DNA of 64,000 nucleotides from Lates calcarifer (GCF_001640805.2 NC_066849.1:23125999-23189998), one strand, 5' to 3'; shown: positions 11,561 through 41,000, counted from the first letter of the stretch. The notes: a model not told the origin generated them from the sequence alone. A program made the numbers and translations.

Positions 11561-12956
11561 TCCTGGGAAAGGATGAAAGGACAGTATTGAGCAGACATCC
11601 TCCTCTGCTGAGCCGTAGTTTCTTTACTTAACCCCCAGCCCCCCCCCCCCAAATATTTACATTGTTGTCATCAAAGGAGTGTCCCTTATCCTCCAGGTAA
11701 AGGTAAACTGCTAAACTGAGTTTTGACCTGAGGAGTTGACATCAAACTTGTATCTGCAAAGATCAGGAAGGCCTTTAATATAATGCTTCCTGAAGCATAT
11801 TTCCTTTTTCCATTTCACTTTTCGAAGGACATGGTGAGGTGCAGTGAACCACTGTTTTTGGTCATCTAATTGCACCTGAGTGGGTCATTGTGTGATATCT
11901 AACCTGGCTTCTCTTAGCCAGTAATTGGACTGAATCGCCATTTTGTTCCACTGTAATTCACTTTGGCTAGCTGGGGGAAAAAACTCAGAGATGTGGAAGC
12001 GATTCAGAGGTCAGTTTGGACCTCTTTACCTTTGACTGACCAGGCCTGAATGCAGGTCTGACTGGATTTGGTCTGAAAACATGATAGGATGGATAGGATC
12101 TAAACAGAAAGATGGGTCAAAATCAGATGGATAAATGACTCATATACATCTATCAGTGGGAGCATTTATCCCTGTGTTCGTCAGCCAGTCCTCATGGCTT
12201 GTGCCACTGGGTGGTGCTGAGTTATCATTATGGACAGCATATGATATTCCAGATTGAAGTTTGACTTGCTAATAAATGGACTGGAAATTTTTACGAGGTG
12301 ATGCTCTAAATATAGGACGTAGTACCACAATGCTGTTGCAGACAGAGGGACAGTTCATTAGAGCAAGCAATGAGACTTGATCCCAACCTGAAAGATTTAG
12401 GGCATAATGGAAAGTTCATCTACAAAGTTCATTGCTGGAGTTGAAATTTATTTTTCTACAAAATGCCACTGGGAAACTTGTCTTGTTTCTTCCTTCGGTT
12501 AATTGGTCGGTGTGGCAGGAGTGGTAAGATGAAGTCGTTACTTTCATTTCAATTTAAACAACGTAGAGGTGTAAACTTATCTCTTAGATGTTTCACATGG
12601 CTTTCAAACTTTAACTCTTGGGACAAGCACAGACATGCATTGCAGGTCTTTGTTATCTAGTAATGTTTTCTAATGACATATGAGTTAAATCTGTACAAAC
12701 AAAAACATATGTGCTGTGGCACCTATTGGTAAGGTACTCTTAAGTGACAAAAATAAGTAAACCGTGTCAGGTTAACACTTTGAACAATGTGTGTCAGTTG
12801 GTCAGTTGTGTTTTTGACTAAGTTACAAACTTCTGAAGTATCACCACTGGGACTTAAATGAACAGGGCTTTCAGCCTGTGCTTTTCATATGAGGGTCAGA
12901 ACTTGCTTTAAAGTGTTGTTTTCTTTCAGGTTGTGCTCTGCAGCTTGACTGTGTGA

Positions 12957-28828
<15,872 letters not shown>

Positions 28829-31800
28829 TCTCCTGCACACAAACAAAAAAAAACACCGGTTCCACCATGAGGAGTATTTACTTCAGCCAGACACAGCATT
28901 AGTAGTCTTTCAAGGAATTTCAGTTCTGTTACAGCAGACACCAGTGCCATTTGTGTTTATTTAAAAAATGGTTTCTGTTTTTCTGCATTAACATCTGCCT
29001 CTTTCACGTGGTCTCGACGATGCTCTCGCATTACCCTCTGCTTGATTTGGGGACTAAAGGAGAGTTTTCCCTCACGTCCTGGTGAAGATGTGTGCCCTAT
29101 ATGGCCGATGCTTGCATCTCTGACTACTATGCTTCCTCTATTTTTTGCCCAACACGAACAAACCAAGGAAAGTTCACCCCTTACTCTGCTGCTCTTGGAG
29201 GAGACATACAAATTTGGACAAAACAGCATAAAGAAGACGCGTCTGCCAAGCTATCAATGTAGCCACAATGGGAGTTCAACTTGCTGCTCTTCTGCTGTAG
29301 TAGTGCTGCACTGTGGCTCCACCCCAGACAGAAGGTGCTTGGGAATTTTTTTTTTTTTTTTTAATCTCATCGCTGCTGAGAAGATAGCGGGCACAAGAAA
29401 CTGTCTGCATTATCCAACATAACGGAAGTGTTACTCAAATTTGTTGTATAGTGCAGGATTACTGGAGAAAGGGGGACTTCTATGATGACTACCGCTGCAC
29501 AGTCTTCCACCATCTTTGTGGTGACGTTGCCCCTCTGAGCTGATTTGTTGTCAGCCTTTCCACCTTGTTACCCTTTGTGAGGAAATTTCAAAGCTCAAAA
29601 AAAAAAAAAAACTGCACTGCAGAAGAGTGTCTCTGCAGTCTCTCATGGCCTCAATGAAACAGCACTCCACTCTTGGGAACATTAGTTGGTGGTGCAGCTT
29701 AGACTCATGCATAAACTTCAGGGTGATGATGCCTCTCCATCAAAAAAACAAACAAAAAACAGCACTTAGAAATACCTGAATAATATACAGATTTATTATG
29801 ACTTTTTAAATTTATTTATGTAACTAGTTTCTTTCAGTTTATACACAGGCAAAACCCTAACTCTGTGTAAATATATTTGGAGTTTTTTTTTCCCCCTTTC
29901 TTTCTTTGTTGACCTGTTTGCAGCTTCTTCTGGCTACCATGAGTGCAACTGCTTTCCTCTGTTTTCTCGATCATGGAGTTTTCTCATAATCGTAAATTAA
30001 GACTGCTGATGCTCTTTTTGCTCCAGTCACTTTTAAGTTCAACATCTCATTTCACCGTATCAGTAGACCCCAGTTTCTGTTTTCATTGTGGCTAGTTTGC
30101 AGCCCTACTATGAATTTTAAAGATGAATTTGTTTTCGGGAAGCAAAACGGCAAGAGTGAAAGTGCCAGTCTCACATTTTATGAGTAATGGGACCTATTTT
30201 AAGCCTCTGGCTGTCTGTTTGTGAGCGAGCAGAGGCCCAGGGGAATGTCATGTCTTCCTGTTGATAAAATGCCTTGGCGTCACAGCACAACACTCCACAA
30301 CACTGCACACTGCTAAGCCCTACAAACTCTGCATACGCAAGTTATAGTAAGCAAACCATGAAAGCACTATTAACTTGAAAAGCCTGGCAGTTTATAGGAA
30401 GAGCTAGATTTGATCTTCAGTGTGTATTATTTGTATTTCTAATGTTCTGTTAGGTTGATGGTCTTTAGCATGTCCTTCATTAGAATGTCTTTAAAATGTT
30501 GACTCATGGACAAAAGTACATTTTAACTTGTTTATCACAGATTTGGTGGATATTTTTTATCCAGAACAACTTTCTCTGAGCCTAAAACCCTGGCAGTATT
30601 TGAGCCATGATTTCTGTTGCCAGGTCTTGTTAAAGCCATGCTCTATACTTTTTTGTTTTTTGTTTTTGTCTTTCCCCAACAGAAACACTTGAGCATGTAG
30701 GTATTTCAATATTATCAAGTCCCAGTGCAATGGTAGTTAGATCGTCTGCAGTGAAACAAGTGAAGCAGCACGTGTGCGAAATGTAGTTAGGAGAAGGATT
30801 TAAAGAAATCCTTCATGTTTGATTGGATTGTATGCCACTGTGATTGGTGTGTGGTTTACACCGGTATATTGCATTTTAACTGTTGTGTCTACGCATTTTA
30901 AGCTGTTAGCGTGTCATATGAAGTGTTTTGGTTATGGTTTGGGTTGGGGGTTAGATAGTACAGTGATGTGAAAAGAAAACAAATAGCCAAGCACAGTTAA
31001 TGTCTACAACCATAGCTCAAACTTTGTTTTTTTACATTTCCAGAATGTACAGGTCTAATGTATTAGCTATGGTTGTGGCTGTGTTCCAGGACAAGAACAC
31101 GTTAACTGTGCTTACCCATTTTTTTGCTTTTCACGTGTCATTTCACACTTCATCTCTGTACTGACTAACCCTCATCCTATCCTTAATCCTAACCCTACTC
31201 AGAATGGTATTAAATGACACATAAAAAGCCTATAATGTGCAGACATGAAATGTAAAATATCCCTGTAAACATGGAAGATTTTGTTGCAAAATGGAGGTGT
31301 AAAAAAGAAAAAGTTAAAATATACTGAGGCAGGGTGGGGCAAGATTAGCTGATTGTCACAATCACATTTCATTGGATTATTATGTGTATATGCCCCTGAA
31401 TTTAAGATTTAATATTTGAATTCTTAACGGAAAGAGAAAAAGGAGGATTTTTTATGTAAAGATTGTCAAAAATGTTTTTTTTTACATATATGTTACATAG
31501 AACTAGAGAGAACTCAACAATCAATGCGGGGACACAGGATTACAGCACAGAAAATGCATTTTTATTTCACTGTCTTCAAAGCAGCCTATAGCTGGCTGGT
31601 CTCTGGAGATAGTAATTTGGGAATTTTCTCAGAAATTATCATTAAGAAAAAGGTGCACAGAACCGTGAATGGCAACGTTTCTCACGTACTGAGAACCTCT
31701 GGTATGGCGAGCTTTGCCGAGGAGAGAATGTAGCGTTTCACAAGAAGAAGTTGCCTCAGAGCAGCCTCACAATATATTCAGAGAGACAGTTGGATATGTG

Positions 31801-32006
31801 CGTAGCTAAATTATTATCCTAGTAACCCCACAATATGAAATTCAATCTTTGTCAGCAGAAAAGAAAAGTCTGCACTTTGCTGATTGTATTGAAAAGCCAA
31901 AGTTGTGGTCTGTTCTGATGTGGCGCATGTGTTTGATGTCGTATTACTGCAGCATTAATGGCTAGAATGTATTTAACTGCTAACATGGACCTTATGTGCA
32001 CTCATC

Positions 32007-32007
<1 letters not shown>

Positions 32008-32038
<31 letters not shown>

Positions 32039-32040
32039 GT
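32008..32040. repeat. (ATT)n microsatellite in the pik3ca 3' UTR
   Basis: About nine uninterrupted ATT units lie inside the inferred 3' UTR. A second, GT/ATGT-type microsatellite is near 32605-32655. Confidence 0.85.
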
Positions 32041-34223
32041 TTTTACATCAGCCACATTTTCAGATGTAGTGCCACTAAAAACGCACCGTAGGTTTATCAG
32101 CAGAAAGCTCCTCTCCCCTTCACCGATCCTTCGTTTTTCTTGACGTGCCAAATCAGGCGTTGATGAGGCCTGTGAAAGCTTAATGCTGGAATTGCATCAT
32201 GCAGTAAGGCATATCAGTTACAGACTTTCGAAGTTTAAAAAAAAAAAAGGAAAAGGTTGGGGTATGCACTAAAAAAAAAATCAAGTTCTCAATGCCTTTT
32301 TGTTAAAAAGGACTCTGTAAGAAGAAAGTTAGCCTAGTATGCATGTTTCTGAAGCAGCATAACCAGTATGTATGATGTACATTTTGAAGCAGCATTAAGC
32401 AGTATGTATGTACAGTTACAGTCTAACCTCTTTTTCTATTGGCAGGCTTCATGTGTGACAAACCTGTAGTGTTGTTATCTTAAATATCCTTTGCCATATA
32501 TCCTCCAGAGTGATTGTGTGAGCGTCTGTGTGTCCATATGCATTAATTGTCTTTTCTGTACAGGTTGCAGAGCTTCATTGGCGGGCCCCAATGAAAACCC
32601 ACACTATGTATGTATGTATGTGTGTGTGTATACATGTCTGTGTGTCTGTGTGTGTGACGACACTTAACTGTTGCAGTGATGGTGTCTCTAAACGTTTTGT
32701 AAGCCTTTTTCCCCCCACTGGCTGCTCTGTGCCAGAGAAGAAGAAAAAAAATTGCTGAAGCTTTTTGCATCGTTTGTAAGGAAACAAAAGAGGAGGAAAC
32801 TTTTTTCATACATCAGTTGTAAACGTTTTACTTGAAATGTCACGAATCAGAACCACAGCTGTGTTGGTTTAGAGTTGAGATGCGACAGGTGCAGTGTTTG
32901 TTTAGTGCTGATTGTGTGTGTGAGAGCGTGTGTGTGTGTTTGTATTGTGCTGCACGTAAAAGCAGCGAAGGTTAAAGCATTTGTGTCTGAAACTGGCAGT
33001 GAATGTCACTGATGCCACAGTCCTACATTTCAGAGTGAAGAAGTAACTATTTCTTGAACTGATGAAGGACTAAAGTTGCTTGAGTCCAAATTTCTAAAAT
33101 CAGTTGCAGGGGCAAACTGACTGTGAAGAAATATTTAATAAGATTCAATCATGTTATGATCTTTTCCATTCTCAGCCTCAAAATCATGCGAATGAGGTCC
33201 AGCACCGAGGCGTTGTCACGTCTGTTGAATTAGTGCAGGGGTTCTGCAATAATTGTTGCACTAGTTTTCCCTCCCTTAAGTGAAGGATTTGATGGCACCC
33301 TGTCTTTATGCTCCCTTAACTGTCAGCTCATCAATTAAAAAAAACAGGCTCATATTTACAAATCTGCTCGTCACGGGGTCTGTTAATCACATGATCTGAC
33401 CTGTGATTCCAAGACAAACAGTGAACATAATAACATGAACACCCAGAAAATAAAATGCAATTCAATGCAATATCCACACAGGAAAATACTACCTTTGTGA
33501 CGCTTACAGTATCGTAATGTTCTGTTTTAGGTGACTGTCTTTACTCTTAGGGTGTTTCTGTTCCTTGTTCACCAGTGTTCAGGTTATTGTGTCCACCACC
33601 CTGATATTTAGTGAACACGGCCACAGTTACTTTAGTTTTTAACACAAATTGTGTTTCTAAAAAGCCTTTGAATGAGGCGAACAGAATGAATGTCAAGGGT
33701 TTAAAACTCTGCGGCAAATTGTGCAGGTTGTTGATCAATTTTGATACATTTTTAAGGCATCTCAAAATTCTCACCTTAAAGAGGAATACTGACTAACAGG
33801 TTTGTGGTCTCATGTTCTTTTCTGTATGCAGTACTGTAAACTACATTACAGTGTGTCACTAATATATTTCCATAACATACCATGCTGTCAGAACCTTAAC
33901 CTATACTATGAATGAATGTACAACGGGCCAATGTATTGTTTTTCACAGCCTACCTGCATGAGATTGGGTAAAGGTGAATATTCTTCCTCTTGCTACATTT
34001 TTTTTTTTCATTTAGTCTGCTTGGCAGCCATACAGATGTTTATAAATTAATGCCTTAGGTTTGCTCCCTGTAGGAACAGTTTCTAGTTCATTCTCACAAT
34101 AACCTGCGTTTTTATTTATGAACGTGTATATTGTGTTTTGTTTTTTTGGCTCCCTGGTCACAGAGTAAAGGTTTGTACCCTGACTGACTGGCTGGTCATC
34201 TGAGTGTTCTGTGAAGATGTACA

Positions 34224-34229
34224 AATAAA
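34224..34229 (+). terminator. pik3ca: Distal poly(A) signal of pik3ca
   Basis: Canonical AATAAA with a downstream GT-rich element within about 30 bases. The next minus-strand gene's own signals lie about 780 bases further on, so the two genes end tail to tail without overlap by this reading. Confidence 0.55.
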
Positions 34230-35003
34230 TTTGTTAAACATTCACCCGCCTGTGTTTGCTCTTGCAGTTCGACTGTACAGCAGGCCTCTTTACAAAATCT
34301 TGCTTAATTGAGTACTGTAATGTGTGATCGACAGTAAGCATTTTGTAAAGTTTTATCTGCCATGTTCAACTATAATGACTCATTGTTGATTTTTGTTTTA
34401 TTTCCAGGGTTTCCACTGTCAATCAAATATCCTGGAAGATAAAAACATTCCTGAAAAGGAAAATTCAGGGAATTTGTTGTTTTCCTGGAGAAGACAAGTA
34501 CTGCAGGTACTTACACCAATTAACAGGAAAATATGTCAGTGCTAGCATTAAAAAAAAAAAAAAAAAGCAACAACATTAAAAGACCATGTGGAAGATCTTG
34601 CCCCACATAAAAGATCATCTGGGTCAGTGAAAGTGCTACTACTTTGTTAAGGGGCGTCCTGGGACACTGTCAGGAGAAAAACACAGTCTGAGTATTGTAT
34701 TGAAAACAGGAAGCTTTTACAGGAAGAGAAGCATTTAAAAGACATATATATTCACACATAGAACCAGCACAAACGACTAAGTTTTATTTTTCTTCTATTT
34801 TCTCACATCTCTAATAAATGGACAGCGAGGGCACTTAATCACTCATTGCTTTGATTTAGTCAGTTAAGAAATGATACCAAACTGATGCCTGTTTTCCTCC
34901 TCAGTGTAGACCATCATCGTTTCAGTCCTTACTTTTCCAGTGCTTACTTGGGAGTCGGAAAAAAAAACTGGTTGCTTTCTCTTTTTTCACGTAAACTGGC
35001 TGT

Positions 35004-35017
35004 TTTATTGTTTTATT
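35004..35017 (-). terminator. kng1: Tandem poly(A) signals of kng1
   Basis: Two AATAAA hexamers on the minus strand (35017-35012 and 35009-35004) lie about 180 bases past the kng1 stop codon, giving a short 3' UTR. This is the nearest canonical signal. Confidence 0.5.
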
Positions 35018-35192
35018 AACGCAACCCTCTTGCTTTTAGTTTTAAGATCTGCATAACACCCCTGAAGAGGCGCTCTCCAAAAAAAAAAATAATAATAATC
35101 CTTGCAATGCAACTAGAAGACTGGCCTACAAAACCAAACCACAATCTGTTTGGAAAGTGTGGACATTATTTTGAATATAAATGAGGAGAACT

Positions 35193-38100
35193 TTATCCCA
35201 GCAGGTCTGTATCACTTAAGACCCCGTCTGTTGACGGGGTGGCGCCCACCTCTACAGTAGCCTCCGTAGGAGCTCCAGGCGCACCAGGAGCGACCGGGTT
35301 GAAAGGTTTCCAGGGCTTGGACGGGCAGTGGAGAGGGTGAGCCTTCGCAGCTTCTGCAGGTGAAGCGGACGGTTTGGTACCTGTGGCGTCCTCCTCAGAC
35401 GATTCTTCTTTAGCTGCGGCCTGGGAGGGGGATTGTGAGGAAGCACCTGTAGGTTGAGGTGGAGGTGCAGCTGGAGCGGAGGGGCGGACGTTTAACAGAA
35501 AGTTCCTGAGTGGAGACCAGCCGGGAGGACGACGCCTGGTGAACACCTGAGGAAAAGAAGATGGTATGTGGATGAACGAGCAGATTGAGAAATCACCTGA
35601 AATTCCTCATTGGTGTAAAAAAAAAAAAAAAACATTTTCTGACAACACGCATGTAAGGGTTCATGTTAGGATACGTTAGTACGAGAACGTACAGGTGCAT
35701 TGAGATCAGATTTTTAGCTAGGTACTTTTTCTACGAACTTTTTGAAGCCCCTCTTATACTTGAAGATATAGTTGGTAAATTTCAGAATAATGTCAAAAGG
35801 ACAGTGGCCAGAAACACCAGTACAAATGGATGTTGTCTGTGTCTAAGTTGGGGGTTGTTCTGCCCCCAAATGACCAGGAAAAAAAAGAAAGAAACAACCT
35901 ATGCATCTTCATCTTTAAACCTGCAATGTGAAACTTCTGTCTCCCCCTTCTGGCAGAAAGAGTAATTACACTCTGTTTGTTTGCACCGTCTGTAACCCTT
36001 CTTCTGAGCTGAGTTTCTTTTTATCTGGAGCAATGAAAACTTTTCTTGGACACTTCCTAGGTTTATTTGCCATAGAAAAAAAATGTCAAAATGATTTCTC
36101 ATATTTTACTATATTATGAAAAGTGGGTCTCACCGTGGGAGGCAGTTGACCCGGTTCACACTGCATCTGGGCCTGGGGGGGCTCAAGTCTCCATGGGGCT
36201 ACATCTACTGTAGAGTTGCAGTTTGAATACTCCTGCAAACATAAATACACACAGACACCATTGAGTTAAATAAGCCTAAAAAAGATCACATAATGTCAGT
36301 GGTGATGTGTTTTCCATACTTACCACATTCTTTTCATCAGGGACACACAGCTCGTTCAGGTCTTTGTGTTCATCCTTGGCGCAGGTGGTTCTCCTCATAT
36401 CGAATCTCACCTTGAACCTGAAACCTGCGACCACCTGCACCAAATACATAGACATAGTAGGTAGAAAAGAAAGCCTTTTTTCCCTGCTTCCACTCCCTTC
36501 ATTTTGCCCTATCAGTACCTGTCTGGTGGCATGGCCAATAGTGTGCAGGGTGAACAGGTGAGTGGAGTCGGAGATGGAGTTATACTTGGAGATGGAGACA
36601 GAGAGAGGAACATTCAGGTCCTCTGAGTTCTCGTCAATCTCCACAGGGCAGCCCAAACAGTCAGCTTTCTCTGAGACAACGTAGTCGTCTGGAGAGGAAG
36701 CAGAGATCACGTAAGAACGCAGCAGAATGAGCAAATGGCTAATGCAGCTGGGAGTTAGCACAAGACAACAGTGCCAGAATCAGGCACAGGAAGTTCAGTA
36801 GTAATGCCGAACTGTAGATCAGTTAAAAAGACTTGGAAGTCATCAAAAACCAGTGTTCATCTCCATTATTTAGAAAGGAAACTTTGAAGATATAAAGAAT
36901 CATGAACAAAGTTTGGTGTGTTTGTCAAAGCAGCAAAACCTCTGGCTCCAGAATTGATAGGCTTTGTTTTCTGCACATGAAAACTGCTCAACAGACTGCC
37001 CAACAGAATTATTTACCACTCGTGGCAGCAGAGGGCACTCATGCTCGGCATAAATTACTTTGTGTTGCTTTAACACAGAGAGAAATTTTCCATGCCCAGC
37101 CTCTACAACTTACAAAACATTTTGGAAACAGGATAGAGAACACATAAGATCTGTTTACTGTAGGCCAACAGCAGGCTGGTTAGGCAAACATTAAAGTCTA
37201 GACTATGCCACCGCCTTTTATGGAGAGATGAGTTAATATTGTGCTCTCACTATTTGCAGATAGTGTTGATATATTACACAATCAGCCTTCCCCTTGTGTA
37301 TCCCGTCTGCCCACCAGTGTACATTTTCCTCAATGACTCACTGTTTTCTAAACACTCTCCTGTGATAAACAGAGTCATGGTGGACGATACTGCAGAGATT
37401 CAGAATATTATCCAGTCATGATCATGAACAAAGCTTGGAAGATGAAAAACTGTCGCTATTACTGGTCTCAGTTTTTCTCATTATGTGGGATAACACTTGA
37501 AATGGGTCGATTCCCCCAGTGGGGCCATCACACGACAAGTGAAGTAATGAGTATTAATGAGCCACTAGTTCCACAGTTAATGTCTTAAATGAGGTCCCAA
37601 GTTGAAAAAGTTTTCAGAGTGATCTTGCTTATTAGGAGCATTTTTAAACAATCTTCACTTAATCACTCATTGCAAGAGTTCGAGATTATTTCACACCGCT
37701 GAAAACATGAGACAAGGCAAGGCTTTATCTTATATTGAGATTTTCTGTTATGTTTTTGGTAATATTCATGGAAATCATTCAGGATTATTCCACCATGTTC
37801 TCACATTGTTCCATGGTGGTTAACCCTACAGTCATACCAGATGTGTAACGTATTCACAGCACGTGAAACCAAATACAAACAAAGTATATCTCCTATGAAA
37901 TGAGCTGAATGGATTGTGGATTAGTGTTAATAATGGGTTTTATTGTGATGTAACTGTCACTGCTGTTCATCTGTAGCCTTTTCTCAAGTCTGTAGTTTGT
38001 CAGAAAGTGAGAAATGTCACTTGGGGCAGAAATTCATGATATCTCCGACTTTAAAAGTCATTGATGAGGTTGATATGAATCTTTTTTTTCCCACCTGGCT

Positions 38101-40564
38101 GCTCGAAAATAAGGTTTAAAAACTAGGTGAGGTGAATGCTGCCTTAGATTTACATTGAGCCAGCAGTTAGCTTAGCTTAGCATAAAAACTGGGAACAGAT
38201 AGCCTGGCGCTGTCCAGGTGCAACACGCTGGCACAGTGCTAAATTAATTCTGTTGATCTAATTCTTGTTATGTGAGACTATAGTTTGACTAATATTATGT
38301 TGTTGTTTATTTTAAATAGGATTTATAAAGTGTAACATCGTTCACAACATCAGATGTTGACCTCAGTTTTCCTCCCTTTAGTCTGAGAGAATGGCATCAG
38401 CCTTTTCATCTAAGAAAGCAAAATGTTGATATATTTCTATAAGTAAAAATATTTCACTATGCTGGCATCTTATTCTGGATTTACTTCTGTCATAACTTTT
38501 AGAAACAACAATTGTATCCACCTAACTCCTGTTCGTTCATTCATTCACTCACTCACTCACTCACCGAGCAGACAATCCACTGTTTCAGTGTGTGTTTCTG
38601 TCTCTGTCATGAAGACTGTGGCATTGCATAAAAGCGGCTTCTGGAGGAACAACAGAAGAGATTATGTTTTCATTGTAATTAGTGATATAAATAAAAATAT
38701 AACTATTGCTACCAACTTCAGCTTTAAATGTTCCTGCAGCTTTGTTTACAGTGAAGTCAATTCTTCATATTTTCTCCACAGATGTGAGTGGAGAACGTGA
38801 ATATCAGCTGTACTTCATCCCATCATCACTACCTTGCGTCCATAGGGCAGATAGTCACAGTCAGTCCAGGGTTTGTCGCTCCCAGCTAGACAGTCACTCC
38901 TCCTGCTGGTGAACTGCAGTTCGTACACCGAGCCCGAGCTGTTTTCCTTCTGCAGAGAGAAACAGTCTACCAGAGGTCAAAGTGTCTGAACATGTTTTCC
39001 CGGAATTTCTTGGTTGTCATCCTGCAGCTTTAGTTCCTGTTGGTTCATCGCCTTCCAGTTTCAGCTCTGAAATGAGCCATGTGGACTTTTAAAGAAGGCA
39101 TCAACCACATCAGATCTATTCACATCTGAGTCTTTGACACAGCATTGACAGAATTTTGTTTTTAAACTAACTACCGAACATTTCAGATAGAAATGAACTT
39201 TCTTCTTTTTATATTCTCCATTTCTTTCTCCTTTCTCCTCATGTAGAGCATTATAAGTTAAAGTAAGAGCTGTTTTTGTGTGTGCTGTAAATGTAAATAA
39301 TTCATCCTTTTTTTTTAGTTTAAATAACAGCTGTATATGAAGCAGGTGAACATCTGAACGTCGCTGTACCTTGATGGATTTATGTATCTGAAAGAGGGCC
39401 AGCTTATATCCAGTGCTCAACTTCTCATTGAACTTATGCACAGCGTTGCTGGCGGCCTTCTCTGCAACTGGGTTGTCACAGAACATCGGGACGACAGGCC
39501 CCGACTCCACTGCCTCCTGGACAAGAAGAAGAAGAAGAAGCATTACCACGGAGAACTGATAAACTAAAGCAGAAGTTTCTCCGGCCTTGGCATCTGGACC
39601 CCTCGAGGGTTTGCAAGATAAGTCAGAGAGGCTGTGATTGAGATGATTCACAAGCTAGGGAAAGAAAAAAACATTTCTGCAATAAAAAAAAAATCGGTCT
39701 GACTTTCTTCAAATCCCACGCCTTTTTGGTGAAATACTTTAAAAAATGAAATCAAGTGAAAACCACTCTTTATCTGAACTGCTACCATACAACTACATAC
39801 ATTCACTCAAGTGCATTTTTGTTATACTTGTACTCTCTTTGATTATTTCAATTTTCTGCAGTTTTATACTTCTGCTGCACTACAAGAGAAAATATTGTAT
39901 TTTTTGCCTGGCTAAATGCCTAAAATAAATAACACTGCCAGCAGGTCAGTTTTCTGAATCTGTAGCTGTCAAATAAATCATGCTTATAATCCATAATTAA
40001 GTACATTTACTCCAATACTGTGAATTCTCATTTTATGCTACTTGATACTTTGTACTACACTCATTCTCCACAGTTCAGAGTCAAACACTGTACATTTAAC
40101 TGGCTGCTTAAGTTACTGGTTAATTTGCACCATTTTATACAAACCATATTATCAAAAAACAAATTATGATGATGTATTTTTATATGTAAGTAGATAGCCT
40201 ACAACATTAAAATGCTGTTTACATGATATTGGATCAGTAATAATATACAACCATATAATATATATGTTGTATAATACTCTGACAGTTGACACACTTTAAC
40301 TACATTTTGTAAGCAGAATTTTTGTATTTTACTTCTGAATACAGGCCTTTTACTTGTTAGGGAGTATTTTAACTCTGGGATTTTACTACTTTTATTGAAA
40401 TAAAGTATCTGAACACTTCTTCCACCCCTGCTGTAATCCCTCAGCAGCTAGTCTTTATGCCAGAAAGCCAGCTAGACGTTATGGGTTCAGATACTCACCT
40501 GCCCTAAGACGGAGCTGTGGAGGCACAGCAGGGCCAGCACACACAGGCCCACTCCACTCCTCAT
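35193..40564 (-). CDS. kng1: Kininogen-1 precursor, fish type with Trp5/Leu8 bradykinin
   Basis: Secreted precursor of bradykinin and a cysteine-protease inhibitor. Minus-strand coding exons: 40564-40499, 39516-39370, 38949-38833, 38640-38565, 36688-36519, 36434-36324, 36232-36134, 35546-35193. They join in frame to 379 codons plus stop. Residues 1-22 (MRSGVGLCVLALLCLHSSVLG) are a signal peptide. Two cystatin-type domains follow (about 23-135 and 136-250), each from three exons, with the expected Cys pairs (CDYLPYGRK, LCNATVFMTE, DCLGCP). Domain 2 has the protease-blocking QVVAG motif across the exon 5/6 junction; domain 1 lacks it. Residues 268-276 are RPPGWSPLR, the known teleost bradykinin, preceded by Arg266-Arg267. 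The tail is Pro/Ala/Ser-rich with no His-rich contact-activation domain, and there is no third cystatin domain, so it is shorter than mammalian kininogen. A fetuin is excluded by the bradykinin. Confidence 0.93.
37980..38300. repeat. Dispersed fish repeat (ttagcttagcttagcataaa type)
   Basis: It includes gttagcttagcttagcataa, agcctggcgctgtccaggtg and a run of ccgactttaaaagtcatt. The 'ttagcttagcttagcata' block followed by 'agcctggctctgtcc' is a frequent teleost interspersed sequence. It lies in kng1 intron 4. Confidence 0.6.
39770..40435 (-). mobile_element. Non-autonomous transposon-like repeat, reverse orientation
   Basis: The right end reads agtatctgaacacttcttcc then acccctg, which is the reverse complement of the left end of the element at 41824-42375. 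Internal blocks (cttctgctgcactaca, gtactacactcattctcc, cttttacttgttagggagta) also fit that family, where lines such as 'acttttacttgtaa' are usual. No open frame for a transposase is present. It occupies most of kng1 intron 1. The left boundary is an estimate. Confidence 0.55.
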
Positions 40565-40640
40565 TGTCTGATCCTGATCAATGTTTGTCTCTGCTCTGCT
40601 ACAAAGGCATAGAAAAGGCAAATGTCACACTTTCAGCTGT
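40564..40640 (-). promoter_or_regulatory. kng1: kng1 5' UTR and proximal upstream
   Basis: The start codon at 40564-40562 is the first Met of a clean signal peptide. Upstream on the minus strand I find no convincing TATA box within about 80 bases. No liver-type factor sites can be assigned with confidence by eye. Confidence 0.3.
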
Positions 40641-40965
40641 AGTTTATTACTATCATGTCCAAATGACCTCCTAACTCTGACAGTGTTCGCGGGATCAATC
40701 TAAAATTCCTTATTTGTGGCTAAAAAAAAAGCACGTTTATAATTTTTGAGATGTAATATAAAGAGTTAGTGATGCAGTACTCACGGTTTCTGAATGTGGA
40801 GGCCTGCTGTCGATCCTGTTGAGTTTGAGGATGAAAAACCCGACTCCTCTCCACACAGGGATGGACGATGAGTGAGTGCAGTTCTCCTGAAACTGTAGGT
40901 GGGAATCCAGAGAAATGATGATGACACACAGAAAGACGCATACACAGAGGACAGGAGGGCACAGA

Positions 40966-40968
<3 letters not shown>

Positions 40969-40998
<30 letters not shown>
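40969..40998. repeat. (CA)n microsatellite
   Basis: About 14 CA units on the plus strand. The open frames read through it on the minus strand are artefacts of the repeat. A second GT-rich tract lies near 41274-41325. Confidence 0.9.

Positions 40999-41000
<2 letters not shown>

Larger units (their letters stand above)
28829..34245 (+). other. pik3ca: pik3ca 3' UTR
   Basis: From the stop codon (TGA 28826-28828) to about 34.25 kb there is no other gene, and the sequence looks like one long AU-rich 3' UTR of about 5.4 kb. The best distal polyadenylation signal is AATAAA at 34224-34229, followed by a GT-rich stretch (cctgtgtttgctcttgc). An internal AATAAA at 33449-33454 could give a shorter form. 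A Pumilio-type TGTAAATA lies at 29866-29873, and there are ATTTA motifs, an (ATT)n run at 32011-32038 and several A- and T-runs. Length is inferred, not measured. Confidence 0.6.

Noticed and set aside
36276..36761. A single 161-codon minus-strand frame in kng1
   Set aside because: It is two real exons (36688-36519 and 36434-36324) joined by a short in-frame intron without stops. Acceptors and donors on both sides, and the QVVAG junction, support splicing.
39061..39651. A 196-codon open frame on the minus strand
   Set aside because: It is kng1 coding exon 2 (39516-39370) read through into both introns. The true exon is delimited by its acceptor and donor.
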